This document shows, piece by piece, positions 36,632-46,319 of a stretch of DNA of 64,000 bases. A model generated the notes under the pieces. That model was given only the letters and a program-made list of their open reading frames with translations. It made no database searches and had not been told where the DNA came from. Positions within the stretch are counted from its first letter, which is position 1. Every line of letters begins with the position of its first letter. Made by a program: the position numbers and the translations under genes. The stretch covers positions 434,001 through 498,000 of the forward strand of contig CAXYMM010000002.1 in assembly GCA_964289745.1 (NCBI GenBank), in the 5' to 3' direction. The stretch is from Ekhidna sp964289745 (GTDB taxonomy: Bacteria > Bacteroidota > Bacteroidia > Cytophagales > Cyclobacteriaceae).

Positions 36632-38282
36632 TTGTATAAGTTGGAGTCTGATTGTTTTATTTAGTATATCCAGTCTTTTTGGGCAAGTTGAGAAGGAAAA
36701 TCGCTACTTCATTTACTTGAAACAAAAGACTACCGAATCATATCCTTACAAGCTGGAAAGCCCGAAGGCGTTCCTATCCGACAAAGCACTAGAAAGGCGA
36801 AATAATCAAGATATAGCCATCGACTCCAGTGATCTTCCAATAGACCCCAATATTATTTCCGTTCTTGCCAGTCAGGATATAAGCATATACTTCAAGTCTA
36901 AATGGCTTAGTGGAGTATTAGCAGAAATGGACTCGTCCAAGGTATCTACATTATATCAGTTAGCTATCGTTGACAGTATAAGACTTGTCGCACCTGGTAC
37001 AAGACTGGGGTCAGAGTTGAGGGGACACACGTTACCGACTGAGTTCAAAAAACCGTCCTCCAACGACGCCACAACTGATATACAACTGATTATGATGGGA
37101 GCTGACAAGATAGTCTCAGATAATGTTGTGGAGAATGAGGTCACCATAGCCGTGTTTGACAATGGGTTCAAAGGAGTTGATCTTTATAAACCTTTTGAGG
37201 AACTGTGGCAAGAACAACGAATCATAGCAACGAAGGATTTCGTGGAAAATTCCGAAAATGTATTTCAATTCGGAGGGCATGGAACTTCGGTTTTTTCTAT
37301 CATTGGAGCGAATTACCACGCAGAAGAATCATCATTTATGGGCATTGCCAATAAGGCGAAGTTTGTATTATGCATCACGGAAGATGATCAGGGAGAAAAC
37401 ACCATAGAAGAATATAATTGGCTCTTTGCGGCAGAGTTTGCTGATAGCCTCGGTGTTGACATTATCAACAGCTCATTAGGATATAGAACATTTGATCTTC
37501 CTGAACACAATTATGATTTTGATGATTTAAACGGTCATGTCTCCATTATAAGTAGTGCAGCCCTCATGGCGGCTCGAAAAGGAATACTGGTCGTAACAAG
37601 TGCAGGAAATAATGGCGAATTAAAAGCACCTAGTAACCTCATCAGCCACCCAGCTGATGCAGATAGTATTTTGGCGGTCGGAAGTGTTGACTATGATTTT
37701 AGTCTTTCTAGCTTCAGTTCAATCGGCCCAACTACGGATGGTCGTATTAAACCTGATGTTTGTGCATTTGGAAATGGTACTGCGATAGTCAAAAGCGATG
37801 GCATTATTGAACGTGGAGGAGGAACCAGTTTTGCCGCACCTTTGATTGCTGGTTTTGCTGCCTTAATTTGGCAAACCCATCCAGACTGGACTGCTCAAGA
37901 AGTGATTGAGTCCATTAAGAAATCCGGACATAACTCCAGAAATCCTAACAATTCATTAGGATATGGAGTCCCAAATTATGCATACATTTCTTCTGAAGAA
38001 AGAGTCCTCAAAGTGGAAGATATTCTTCAGGATAGAATTACGATATATCCCAACCCCTTCAAATCGGGCAAATTATATTTGAAATTAGTGGAAGGTTTTG
38101 CGGAGGATGTTAATATCCGAATCTTAGACTCCAAGGGAGTTGAAGTTTTTTCGAAGCAGTTTTTTGCTCCAAATTTAAAGGAAATTATGTCGCTTACGCT
38201 TGATTCAGTAGAACAAGGAATTTATTATCTATTCTTGAAAACGGAAAACTACCAGAAAGTAGTAAAATTGCTCAACTTCTAA
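36624..38282 (+). CDS. S8 subtilisin-like peptidase with T9SS sorting domain
   Basis: A secreted serine protease. From ATG 36624 it starts MSNCISWSLIVLFSISSLFGQ (signal peptide), then an inhibitor-like propeptide. The catalytic domain has Asp 179 (AVFDNGF), His 219 (GGHGTS), the oxyanion Asn in TSAGNNGE, and Ser 402 (GGGTSFAAP). The last 85 residues form a type A T9SS sorting domain (ITIYPNPFKSGKLYLKL, ending YYLFLKTENYQKVVKLL), which directs export across the outer membrane and surface attachment. The start overlaps the upstream lipoprotein by 8 nt; an ATG 12 nt further upstream is an alternative. Its stop overlaps rpe by 1 nt. Confidence 0.94.
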   Translation: MSNCISWSLIVLFSISSLFGQVEKENRYFIYLKQKTTESYPYKLESPKAFLSDKALERRNNQDIAIDSSDLPIDPNIISVLASQDISIYFKSKWLSGVLAEMDSSKVSTLYQLAIVDSIRLVAPGTRLGSELRGHTLPTEFKKPSSNDATTDIQLIMMGADKIVSDNVVENEVTIAVFDNGFKGVDLYKPFEELWQEQRIIATKDFVENSENVFQFGGHGTSVFSIIGANYHAEESSFMGIANKAKFVLCITEDDQGENTIEEYNWLFAAEFADSLGVDIINSSLGYRTFDLPEHNYDFDDLNGHVSIISSAALMAARKGILVVTSAGNNGELKAPSNLISHPADADSILAVGSVDYDFSLSSFSSIGPTTDGRIKPDVCAFGNGTAIVKSDGIIERGGGTSFAAPLIAGFAALIWQTHPDWTAQEVIESIKKSGHNSRNPNNSLGYGVPNYAYISSEERVLKVEDILQDRITIYPNPFKSGKLYLKLVEGFAEDVNIRILDSKGVEVFSKQFFAPNLKEIMSLTLDSVEQGIYYLFLKTENYQKVVKLLNF

Positions 38283-38932
38283 TGTCTAAAAAAAAAATAG
38301 CCCCCTCAATCCTTGCTGCGGATTTTGCCAACCTGCAAAGCGATGTAGAAATGCTCAATGAAAGCCAGGCCGATTTCCTTCATATTGATATCATGGACGG
38401 AGTATTCGTGCCCAATATTTCTTTCGGCTTTCCAGTATGTGAGGCAATTCATAAGCATGCAAAAAAACCAATGGACTTTCACTTGATGGTAACAGCCCCA
38501 GACCCTTATCTGGAGAGCTCAATAAAAGCAGGGGCAAAAATGATATCTGTTCACTACGAAGCGTGCAATCATCTTCATCGAACTATTTCCAGAATAAGAG
38601 AACTTGGCGCAAAAGCCGGAGTGGCAATAAACCCACACCTTTCCGTCGAGTTCTTAAAAGACATTCTACCCTCTATCGATTTTGTTGTAATCATGTCTGT
38701 AAACCCGGGGTTTGGAGGGCAAAAGTTTATTGAAAATACTTTTCAAAAGGTAAAAAAAATGAGACAACTGACAGAGGAAATCAATCCCTCGGTAAAAATC
38801 GAAGTAGATGGCGGAGTTACAGATCAAAATGCGGCAAGATTGGTTGAGTGTGGTGCAGATATACTTGTGGTGGGGAGTTATGTCTTTAAAGCAGAAAGTC
38901 CTTCAAACGTAATAGCTGGTCTCAAAGCTTAA
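38282..38932 (+). CDS. rpe: ribulose-phosphate 3-epimerase
   Basis: Interconverts ribulose 5-phosphate and xylulose 5-phosphate in the pentose phosphate pathway. A TIM barrel of 216 residues with APSILAADFANL, the metal-binding HIDIMDGVFVPNISFG, MDFHLMV, VMSVNPGFGGQKF and EVDGGV motifs, and the GADILVVGSYVF phosphate site. Start ATG overlaps the subtilase stop (TAATG). It is a cytoplasmic enzyme placed between two envelope genes, so its presence there probably reflects operon shuffling, not shared function. Confidence 0.96.
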   Translation: MSKKKIAPSILAADFANLQSDVEMLNESQADFLHIDIMDGVFVPNISFGFPVCEAIHKHAKKPMDFHLMVTAPDPYLESSIKAGAKMISVHYEACNHLHRTISRIRELGAKAGVAINPHLSVEFLKDILPSIDFVVIMSVNPGFGGQKFIENTFQKVKKMRQLTEEINPSVKIEVDGGVTDQNAARLVECGADILVVGSYVFKAESPSNVIAGLKA

Positions 38933-38935
38933 CCA

Positions 38936-41287
38936 TTGAAGTATTTCCTTCTCTTTTGGCTTCTCTTTTTTAGTCTAACACTGACGGCTCAAAAGGACAT
39001 TTTAGAAGGAAAAATCATCGATGAAAATGGTTCGCCCCTTCAGGCAGTAAATATTCTATTAACTACAAATACCCAAATTGGAACGATTTCCAACGTAGAT
39101 GGGTATTTCCAGTTAGCACTAAAGAGGGGGACCTATGACCTTCTTTTCTCCCATGTTTTGTATGAGACACATGAGATGAGTCAAGTTCCTACGGGAGTTG
39201 ACGATTTTGTTGTTACGCTGAAAAAAAAAAGCACTCAACTAGAAGAAGTAATCGTAGAGGGTACACGAGAAAGTAAGGGAATAAAAGTCGATGCCAAGTC
39301 GGCTCAAAACCTTCCTTCTGCTTTTGGTGATTTCAATAAAGTATTACTGACTCTACCTGGTGTAACTGGAAATAATGAGCTTTCATCAGCATATAATGTA
39401 AGAGGGGGCAACTTTGATGAAAACCTAATCTATGTGAATGATATTCCTGTATATCGACCATTCTTAGCAAACGCAGGACGTCAGGAAGGGCTGAGTTTTA
39501 TTAACCCTGATATGGTGAAAGACATTCATTTTTATGCTGGCGGTTGGGAGGCCAAGTATGGTGATAAACTCTCTTCCTCTCTTAACATTGATTATAAGGA
39601 GCCAGAATCAATTGAAGGCAACATATCGGTAGGATTACTAGGTGGGTCAGCCCACATTGGAAATCGAATCAGTAATAAAGTACAATACTTGTTTGCGGTA
39701 AGGCATCGGGATTCTCGATATCTGTTAAAGACGTTGGAAACGAAGGGGCAGTACCTGCCCACCTATACCGATTTTCAAGGTTTTTTAACCTTCGATTTAT
39801 CAAAGACTGATCAAAAAATTAACCGTACTAAACTTAATTGGCTTTTCTCGTATGGTCAAAATCGGTACTTAACAATACCCGTTAGTCAGGTCACTAATTT
39901 TGGCTCTTTTGCAGAAAATATTAAAATTCAAACAGCATTCGATGGGAGAGAGGAACTCGATTATGATACCTATCAAACAGGAGTGAACTTATCTCATCGA
40001 TGGTCCGATAAGTGGTTGAGTCGATGGATCCTTTCAACCGTTTATACCCAAGAGCGTGAAAATTATACTGTGGAAGGCGCATATCGTATTTGCGATATTG
40101 ATAATAATTCTACATCCTCTAGTTTCAACGATTGCGTGGTAATAAGAGGAATTGGTAAAAACTACACCTCAGGCAGGAACAGATTAGATGCGACTCTTTT
40201 TAGTTCAGAGTGGCGAAATGAATGGATGCTTTCAGACGGGTCTATAATTGAAATGGGATTTGGATACACTAGAAACGAAATCAAAGATCAATTAAATGAG
40301 TTTGCTTTTCTAGATTCTGCTTCGTTTTCCAGGATCAGTGAAAGCACTTTTAACTCGCTTAACCTAAACACAAATCAATTTTCTGGATACACTCAAGCAA
40401 AAATCTTCTTCAAAGACTCGATGCATGCGATCTATGTTGGAGTTAGAGCCAATTACCTAGATTATAATAAAGAGTGGCTTATTAGCCCAAGAGTCAGTTA
40501 TGTATTCAAGCCAAAGTGGCATAATAAAACTTCTTTTCGACTTTCTTTAGGTAGGTATAGCCAGCCGCCTTTTTATAGAGAGCTCCGCAACCTGCAAGGA
40601 GATATTCAGAATAATATAAAAGCTCAGAAATCCACGCATTTCATTTTAGGGTTGGAAAATGTATTCCAAATGTGGGATCGCCCATTTCTTTTCACCATAG
40701 AAGCCTATTATAAATCCATTCAGGATGGTATCGCTTACGATATCGATAATGTGCGGCTGAGATACTTTGCCAATAATAATACAGAAGCATATGCCACCGG
40801 CGTTGATTTTCGTCTTAATGGAGAATTCATCAAAGGAACACAATCGTGGTTTAGCTTGGGCTTGCTGCGAGCCAGAGAAGACATATCTGAAGATAAAAAA
40901 AGATACATCCGCAGACCGACTGATCAAACCATTACGCTTGCATTTTATTTTGAAGATCACGTCCCAAATGATCCGTCACTTCGGGTCTACGTCAATTCAG
41001 TAATTGGTTCAGGATTTCCTGCAGGACCTCCTGGTAATTTTAATGCAAGAAATATTTTCGTAGGAGATGAGTATTACAGAGTGGATATTGGACTATCCAA
41101 ATCATTCGCTTTAAAAAGTATTAAGTACTTAAAGACCTTATGGTTGAGATTTGAGGTGTTAAACGCTTTGGGCGCAGACAATACCTATTCATATTCATGG
41201 ATTCAAGATATAAATGGAGCTTATCTCGCCATTCCTAATTCATTATCGGCAAGGTTTTTGAACATCAAATTTTCAGTAGACTTTTAA
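38936..41287 (+). CDS. TonB-dependent receptor with carboxypeptidase-like N-domain
   Basis: An outer-membrane active transporter; substrate unknown. From a TTG start it has a signal peptide (MKYFLLFWLLFFSLTLTAQ) and a CarboxypepD_reg-like domain (EGKIIDENGSPLQAVNILL) to about residue 105. A plug (LLTLPGVTGNNELSSAYNVRGG, LIYVNDIPVY) and a 22-strand-type barrel end in FLNIKFSVDF. 783 residues. No SusD partner is adjacent, so this is not a standard glycan locus; siderophore, peptide or another small molecule is possible. It starts 3 nt after rpe. Confidence 0.92.
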   Translation: MKYFLLFWLLFFSLTLTAQKDILEGKIIDENGSPLQAVNILLTTNTQIGTISNVDGYFQLALKRGTYDLLFSHVLYETHEMSQVPTGVDDFVVTLKKKSTQLEEVIVEGTRESKGIKVDAKSAQNLPSAFGDFNKVLLTLPGVTGNNELSSAYNVRGGNFDENLIYVNDIPVYRPFLANAGRQEGLSFINPDMVKDIHFYAGGWEAKYGDKLSSSLNIDYKEPESIEGNISVGLLGGSAHIGNRISNKVQYLFAVRHRDSRYLLKTLETKGQYLPTYTDFQGFLTFDLSKTDQKINRTKLNWLFSYGQNRYLTIPVSQVTNFGSFAENIKIQTAFDGREELDYDTYQTGVNLSHRWSDKWLSRWILSTVYTQERENYTVEGAYRICDIDNNSTSSSFNDCVVIRGIGKNYTSGRNRLDATLFSSEWRNEWMLSDGSIIEMGFGYTRNEIKDQLNEFAFLDSASFSRISESTFNSLNLNTNQFSGYTQAKIFFKDSMHAIYVGVRANYLDYNKEWLISPRVSYVFKPKWHNKTSFRLSLGRYSQPPFYRELRNLQGDIQNNIKAQKSTHFILGLENVFQMWDRPFLFTIEAYYKSIQDGIAYDIDNVRLRYFANNNTEAYATGVDFRLNGEFIKGTQSWFSLGLLRAREDISEDKKRYIRRPTDQTITLAFYFEDHVPNDPSLRVYVNSVIGSGFPAGPPGNFNARNIFVGDEYYRVDIGLSKSFALKSIKYLKTLWLRFEVLNALGADNTYSYSWIQDINGAYLAIPNSLSARFLNIKFSVDF

Positions 41288-41347
41288 GTGAAATTATTCT
41301 TTACCTTTGATGAGTTAGAAAAATAAATTTTAAGAATCAAAATAAAA

Positions 41348-41797
41348 ATGAAAATGAAAAAATCCTTTATCGCTTTAGCACTATCATTAGTGGTGACCTC
41401 GTATTCTTATAGTCAAGAATTTAAGGTAATAACTGTTGTTGAATCAATTGTCCCAGCTGGATTAGGAAGGTCTAGGTTAATTGAATCCAAATCTGATTTA
41501 GACATCCAGTCTTTCACAACGGAAAGAACAGACGGAAAGAGAAGTAATCAGAAAAATGTGAAGAGATCGGACGCTAAGGTGAATCGGTTCGCAGAATCCA
41601 AACTTTTGAACTTTTATAGCGTAACGGGAATCAACTTTCAGAATATTGCTTCTAATGATGCTTTAATCACATCGAAGCTTAATCAGATGTCAGAAGAAGG
41701 CTGGACATTGGCTTTTGTGATTGGTGGAGTGGAAAGTGATGCGGGTCCAAAAGACGGCAAAGGAATTTTTATAACGAGATACATCTTTAAGAAATAG
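41348..41797 (+). CDS. hypothetical secreted protein
   Basis: A 149-residue protein with a signal peptide (KKSFIALALSLVVTSYSYSQ). The mature part has a basic middle (TERTDGKRSNQKNVKRSDAK) and a more ordered end (LNFYSVTGINFQNIASND, then EEGWTLAFVIGG and FITRYIFKK). No known domain was recognised. It begins a three-gene run with the LpoB-like and COG3014-like lipoproteins (1-nt and 42-nt gaps), so a periplasmic role in cell-wall or lipoprotein processes is a reasonable guess. Confidence 0.8.
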   Translation: MKMKKSFIALALSLVVTSYSYSQEFKVITVVESIVPAGLGRSRLIESKSDLDIQSFTTERTDGKRSNQKNVKRSDAKVNRFAESKLLNFYSVTGINFQNIASNDALITSKLNQMSEEGWTLAFVIGGVESDAGPKDGKGIFITRYIFKK

Positions 41798-41798
41798 T

Positions 41799-42383
41799 AT
41801 GATAAGATCATTAAAATTTTTTTCAATGGCTGCGGTTATAATTGTAACCGCAGGCTGTTCTAGACAAGTAACGAGAATTAATCCTGACCAACAAGTAGAT
41901 TTAAGCGGTCGTTGGAACGATACAGATTCCAAACTGGTAGCAGAAGAAATGATTAAAGATGTAATTGCAAGACCTTGGCATGATAATTTTAGAATAGAAG
42001 AAAGCAGAAAGCCAGTATTGATAGTGGGGTATGTCAAAAATAAAAGTTCTGAACATATTGAATCTGAAACTTTCATTAAAGACATTGAGCGAGAGTTTAT
42101 TAATTCAGGTTTTGTTAGGGTAGTTTCTAACGCTGAGTTTCGTGAAAAACTGAGAGGGGAGCGCGCAGAGCAAGGTGAGTTTGCTTCACAGGAAACACAA
42201 GCAAAATGGGGTAAAGAGCTCGGTGCAGATTTCATGATGTTTGGGGTAATTACTGCGGTAACAGACTCCTACAGGAAAGAAAAGGTAGTAAACTACAAGG
42301 TGAATCTCGAGCTATCCGATATAGAAACTAACGAGAAGGTTTGGTTAGGAGATAAGGAAATCAAGAAATACATCAAAAACTAG
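41799..42383 (+). CDS. LpoB-like penicillin-binding protein activator
   Basis: An outer-membrane lipoprotein related to LpoB, which stimulates bifunctional penicillin-binding proteins in enterobacteria. The signal ends AVIIVTAGCSRQV (Cys near 24). The domain shows VDLSGRWNDTDSKLVAEEMI, PVLIVGYVKNKSSEHIE, FINSGFVRVVSNAEFREKLR, and the LpoB-typical GKELGADFMMFGVITAV. 194 residues. In this phylum such genes often travel with COG3014 lipoproteins, as here; the actual partner enzyme is unknown. Confidence 0.88.
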   Translation: MIRSLKFFSMAAVIIVTAGCSRQVTRINPDQQVDLSGRWNDTDSKLVAEEMIKDVIARPWHDNFRIEESRKPVLIVGYVKNKSSEHIESETFIKDIEREFINSGFVRVVSNAEFREKLRGERAEQGEFASQETQAKWGKELGADFMMFGVITAVTDSYRKEKVVNYKVNLELSDIETNEKVWLGDKEIKKYIKN

Positions 42384-42425
42384 GTATCTTCCTCAGTATA
42401 ACCGTATGCCGCACTTCATTCATAT

Positions 42426-43808
42426 ATGAAGAAGTTATTACTTTGCCTATTGCTCATTACCATGAGCAATTGTGCTTCTTATTATAAACTTAATCAAGAG
42501 TTTAATAGAAGTTTTGAAGATAGAAAGATAGAGCAGGCTGCTGCTATTTTGGATAAAAACAAAAAGGCAGAACGCAGCAAAACACGCTTTCTTTATTACG
42601 CAAACCAGGGAGTAGTGCAGCACCTTTTGGGCAATTACGATCAAAGTAATGACTGGCTTGAAAAAGCCTACATTTTCGGAGAAGACTATCGAGTAAATTA
42701 TCTCAACTTCGCAGGATCTTATTTTCTGAATCCGAACCTCATCGTCTATTCTGGTGAGGATCATGAACATTTGATGCTACTGTATTATAAAGCGCTTAAT
42801 TTCTTAAAGCTTGATCAATACGAAGCGGCGCTTGTTGAGTGTAGAAGACTAAACCAGCGCCTATATGAGCTAGGAGATAAGTATTCCTCGGAAAATAAGT
42901 ATCGAAGAGATGCCTTTATTCACAACCTTATAGGTATCGTGTATGATGCAGCCGGAGATTACAATAATGCGTTTATAGCATACCGAAATGCATTGGATAT
43001 CTACGAAGAAGACTATAAAAGACTATTTTTTTTGGTGACCCCTGAGCAACTAAAGTACGACTTGATCCGAACGGGAGCCTTGGCGGGTTTTCCTGAGGAA
43101 GTAGACCAGTATAAATCAAAATTCCAAATAGATCGAGTGCCAAAATCTTCTGAAGGTGGTAACCTTGTTTTTTTATGGCATAATGGGCTTGCGCCAGTTA
43201 AGGATCAATGGTCTCTTAACTTTATTGTAGTAGATGGTGGGGATGGTCTGGTGTTTTTTCAAAATGAGCAGTTAGGTTTAAGTTTTCCATTTCATTATGA
43301 ATCAAATGAAGATACAGATGAGGGCAGTATTACCGACTTAAAAGGTTTTAGGGTAGCATTTCCGAAATACGTAGAGAGGCCACCTTATTTTATTGACGCA
43401 ACACTAGAGGTAAACAATAAAATGTATTCGTTAGAAAAAGCAGAGGATATCAATGCCATTGCCTTCAAGACATTAAATGAAAGAATGATTGCCGAACTAG
43501 GCAAAGGCCTCTTAAGAGTAGCACTTAAGAAAGCAATGGAAAACCGATTAAGAGAAAAGAATGAAACCCTCGGTTTTTTGGCAGGGGTTATGAATTTTGC
43601 AAGCGAACAGGCGGATACTCGAAACTGGCAGACTATTCCGCATAGCATATTTTATAAAAGAGTTCCTTTGAAGAATGGCAATAACGAAGTCGTATTTTCA
43701 ACCCATGGTGCTGAGGCAGAAAGCATAGAAACATTTCGCTTTAATGGAACTAAGGGTAAAACCCAATTTCAAATATTCCATTCATTAGAATCAAGAATTG
43801 GCTTTTGA
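42426..43808 (+). CDS. COG3014-like TPR lipoprotein
   Basis: A 460-residue lipoprotein (KLLLCLLLITMSNCASYY, Cys near 17). The N-terminal half holds TPR-like repeats (NQGVVQHLLGNYDQSNDWLEKAYIFG; HNLIGIVYDAAGDYNNAFIAYRNALDIY). The C-terminal half is a beta-rich part with a Val/Phe pattern (LNFIVVDGG, GFRVAFPKYVERPPY). The order fits COG3014, whose function is unknown. It lies 42 nt after the LpoB-like gene. Joint occurrence of the two suggests an envelope complex; not proven. Confidence 0.82.
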   Translation: MKKLLLCLLLITMSNCASYYKLNQEFNRSFEDRKIEQAAAILDKNKKAERSKTRFLYYANQGVVQHLLGNYDQSNDWLEKAYIFGEDYRVNYLNFAGSYFLNPNLIVYSGEDHEHLMLLYYKALNFLKLDQYEAALVECRRLNQRLYELGDKYSSENKYRRDAFIHNLIGIVYDAAGDYNNAFIAYRNALDIYEEDYKRLFFLVTPEQLKYDLIRTGALAGFPEEVDQYKSKFQIDRVPKSSEGGNLVFLWHNGLAPVKDQWSLNFIVVDGGDGLVFFQNEQLGLSFPFHYESNEDTDEGSITDLKGFRVAFPKYVERPPYFIDATLEVNNKMYSLEKAEDINAIAFKTLNERMIAELGKGLLRVALKKAMENRLREKNETLGFLAGVMNFASEQADTRNWQTIPHSIFYKRVPLKNGNNEVVFSTHGAEAESIETFRFNGTKGKTQFQIFHSLESRIGF

Positions 43809-43875
43809 GACAATACTCTTTTTGCGGTTTCATCAAAAGGCATTTATTTTATAGATTCAACCAAAGAAAGAAAAC

Positions 43876-44487
43876 ATGTTTACTGAGTACGAAATAGAAA
43901 CTTTAATGGAGTACCCAGAAGTGCAAGAAGCTACATTGGAGTTGAAAAAGGAATTCCTAAAAGCAGAAGCACCCTATCTGGAAATCGATGATCAAGACTT
44001 CTTCTCCCTGATCGTGATGACGCCAACTATTGGCATAGCCATGGCGGACGGCAACATTAGCCTTTGGGAAGAGATGGCATTAAATAAAAAAGCCAGAAAG
44101 CTATCAAAAGGGGGATATTTCTTGAAAAAAGATCCTGTAGTCTCGGCGATGAAATACCTCATCAATAATTATTATAACTGGTCGGATCGGTTTTTTGAAG
44201 TACTCAAAATCACCATCAGCTCCAGCTGTGAATTATCATCCCAAAAAACTATTCTTTTTGATCCTGAGGCGACAATAGATTACCGAGAGTATAAAAAATC
44301 AGTATTAGAAGCACCCTATATTTTAATTCAATTTATCGCCAGTTTTTTCTTAGAAAATGCCGAAGACATAATCAATCGCAATCACAAAATAGGTAAGACT
44401 GAATACCAAAGACTGCTAATAATAGGAGAAAAGTTGGAGCTCGATAGAATCCCTATTTTTAAAATGTTTTGCCAAACCTTTAAATAA
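43876..44487 (+). CDS. hypothetical cytoplasmic protein
   Basis: A 203-residue, apparently all-helical protein without signal or transmembrane segment. Features seen are an acidic N-terminus (EYEIETLMEYPEVQEATLEL), an ADGNISLWEEMALNKKARKL segment that recalls the TerB/tellurite-resistance helical fold (ADG with following Glu), and a Tyr-rich centre (NNYYNWSDRFFEV). The TerB-like resemblance is weak and by eye only. It has a 67-nt gap after the COG3014-like gene. Confidence 0.72.
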   Translation: MFTEYEIETLMEYPEVQEATLELKKEFLKAEAPYLEIDDQDFFSLIVMTPTIGIAMADGNISLWEEMALNKKARKLSKGGYFLKKDPVVSAMKYLINNYYNWSDRFFEVLKITISSSCELSSQKTILFDPEATIDYREYKKSVLEAPYILIQFIASFFLENAEDIINRNHKIGKTEYQRLLIIGEKLELDRIPIFKMFCQTFK

Positions 44488-44648
44488 TCTGAAAATCATC
44501 ACCTTCATTGCTTCAAGCTGTTTCATTGAAAGACCTTAAAAAATTAACTCCATTTGTTCCAATTTCTGGATGCGACAATGATGGTGGTATCTCAACCACC
44601 AATGACATTCAAAATAATACGAATTTGAGGGATTTTAATATATAGAAA

Positions 44649-45146
44649 ATGCACTTAAGTAGTGGCTTAAATTATGTGATTCTGTTAGCTCCAGCCTCTC
44701 ATATAGCGATCATCACGGAAGATGTAGTTTACACTTTCTCCGAATTACATGATTTAGAGGAAAACGTGATTGCGCCTCATCGGCTAGAAAATGGAGATTT
44801 ATTTCATTGCAAAATAGGTGCTAATGTTGATCATCGACTAGAAAATAAAGAAGCTATGAACTTAATGATCTTAGGAGACACTTACTCTTTGTTTTGTTCC
44901 ACAACGACAGGGTATGGGAGGACGGGTCTCTCTGTTATTGAACATGAAACGATCTTTCAAATAGGCTTAAAAATGGTTAATGCACAGCAAGAATCAGCCA
45001 TCGATGAGGATGAAATAATTGGAATACAGACATATACTTTGAGTGATAAACTGAACCTAGCGAATTATATCGCTCTAGCTAGTATTGTGGTAATTCCTAA
45101 TTCTGATACCAGAATTCCACCATATGTTCCTTTAATCTTTGCTTAA
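44649..45146 (+). CDS. orphan hypothetical protein
   Basis: A 165-codon frame with no recognised domain, signal or transmembrane helix. The short phrase RLEN occurs twice (PHRLENGDLF, DHRLENKEA). It sits tightly before the barrel gene (6-nt gap), which supports translation. Directly upstream, a 39-codon frame (TTG 44526 to TAG 44645) contains PISGCDNDGG, which looks like a lipoprotein start without its hydrophobic part. The pair could therefore be the remains of one damaged gene. The start is uncertain. Confidence 0.5.
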   Translation: MHLSSGLNYVILLAPASHIAIITEDVVYTFSELHDLEENVIAPHRLENGDLFHCKIGANVDHRLENKEAMNLMILGDTYSLFCSTTTGYGRTGLSVIEHETIFQIGLKMVNAQQESAIDEDEIIGIQTYTLSDKLNLANYIALASIVVIPNSDTRIPPYVPLIFA

Positions 45147-45152
45147 CTTGAA

Positions 45153-46250
45153 ATGACGAAGTCAAGTTCAAGGTTGGTAGCCACTACAATAATCTGTTTT
45201 TTCTTTTCGGAGCGGCTTCAGGCACAAGACAATTTGTATGCGAAGTACGATATATACAGAAATCCAGTGAGGGTACTTTTAAATAAGTTCAGCATAACCC
45301 TTACCACAGGATATAGTCAAACCAACTATGCCAATGAACTCAGCAATGTTTATTTCTTCCAGAATAAACAAAATCAATATATTTTTAATAACGATCCAGA
45401 GGCACTTTTACCGGATATCAACGCATACGAAGATTGGCTAAATAATCCTACAGCACAATTATCTACTCTTATTATAGATGATGAAGTCTCCTTTTATGAC
45501 TTGTCTGAATATTTGCAGAATCAAGCCAACAATCCTTCGATAGACGAACAGTTTGTTTTATTAAATACAGATGAAAACCCCTTAGGCTTTGAAGGAGCGT
45601 TTAGTGGCATTCCGATCAATTTGCAGCTCCACTACAACTGGAGAAAGTTCAGAGTTGGTATAGGTTTTACGTATGAAGTCCAGTTTGCAAAATCATTGGC
45701 TCCAACAAGGCAAGATGGTAACATCCGCAACTATCAACCGAACTTTAAATCGTCGCGATTCACTCGGTTTTACGGGATGTTGGGATACAATTTCTACTCT
45801 TGGTGGACTTACGATTTTGTTGCAGAAGTTAACTATGGTAAACTAACATCAGGGCCGTCATTCAATAAATCGGTAATCAGCAACACTGGTAATCTGAACT
45901 TTGGTTTAAGCATCGAAAATAACTGGTCTGAGTATGTACGTCTTATTGTCCGCCCGAGTATCGACTTTAAATCTTATAAAATAAATGTGGTAGATAACAT
46001 CACCTTAGACTATCGCCAACCCTCTTGGGCTATTCAGATAGGCCTCAGCATTAATATTCCAGAAATACCCCGCTCCCCAATGAACAGAGATCATACTCAG
46101 TTAAAGCACGTGCTCACGGATCCCAAAACAGGTAGGAGAACCGAGGTGAGAGGGCAACCAATCTGGAAAAAACAGAATCCCAAAATAGGCGAAAATCATC
46201 GGAGACTAAACCAGCATCTGCCAAGCAGAAAAAACAAGGTAAAGTCCTGA
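45153..46250 (+). CDS. outer-membrane beta-barrel-like protein before gyrA
   Basis: A 365-residue exported protein: signal peptide MTKSSSRLVATTIICFFFSERLQAQ, then alternating aromatic strands typical of barrels (FSITLTTGYSQTNY, LHYNWRKFRVGIGFTYEVQF, FYGMLGYNFYSWWTYDFVAEV, LNFGLSIENNWSEYVRLIV). After the last strand (WAIQIGLSINIPE) comes an unusual basic tail of about 60 residues (KTGRRTEVRG, HLPSRKNKVKS). The tail would lie outside the barrel, perhaps in the periplasm. Function unknown. Confidence 0.82.
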   Translation: MTKSSSRLVATTIICFFFSERLQAQDNLYAKYDIYRNPVRVLLNKFSITLTTGYSQTNYANELSNVYFFQNKQNQYIFNNDPEALLPDINAYEDWLNNPTAQLSTLIIDDEVSFYDLSEYLQNQANNPSIDEQFVLLNTDENPLGFEGAFSGIPINLQLHYNWRKFRVGIGFTYEVQFAKSLAPTRQDGNIRNYQPNFKSSRFTRFYGMLGYNFYSWWTYDFVAEVNYGKLTSGPSFNKSVISNTGNLNFGLSIENNWSEYVRLIVRPSIDFKSYKINVVDNITLDYRQPSWAIQIGLSINIPEIPRSPMNRDHTQLKHVLTDPKTGRRTEVRGQPIWKKQNPKIGENHRRLNQHLPSRKNKVKS

Positions 46251-46319
46251 AAATTATATTTTTTAGCTGGAGAAATAATTATATTGCAAATTGATTCTAA
46301 AGCCTCTCAATTATTTTAA

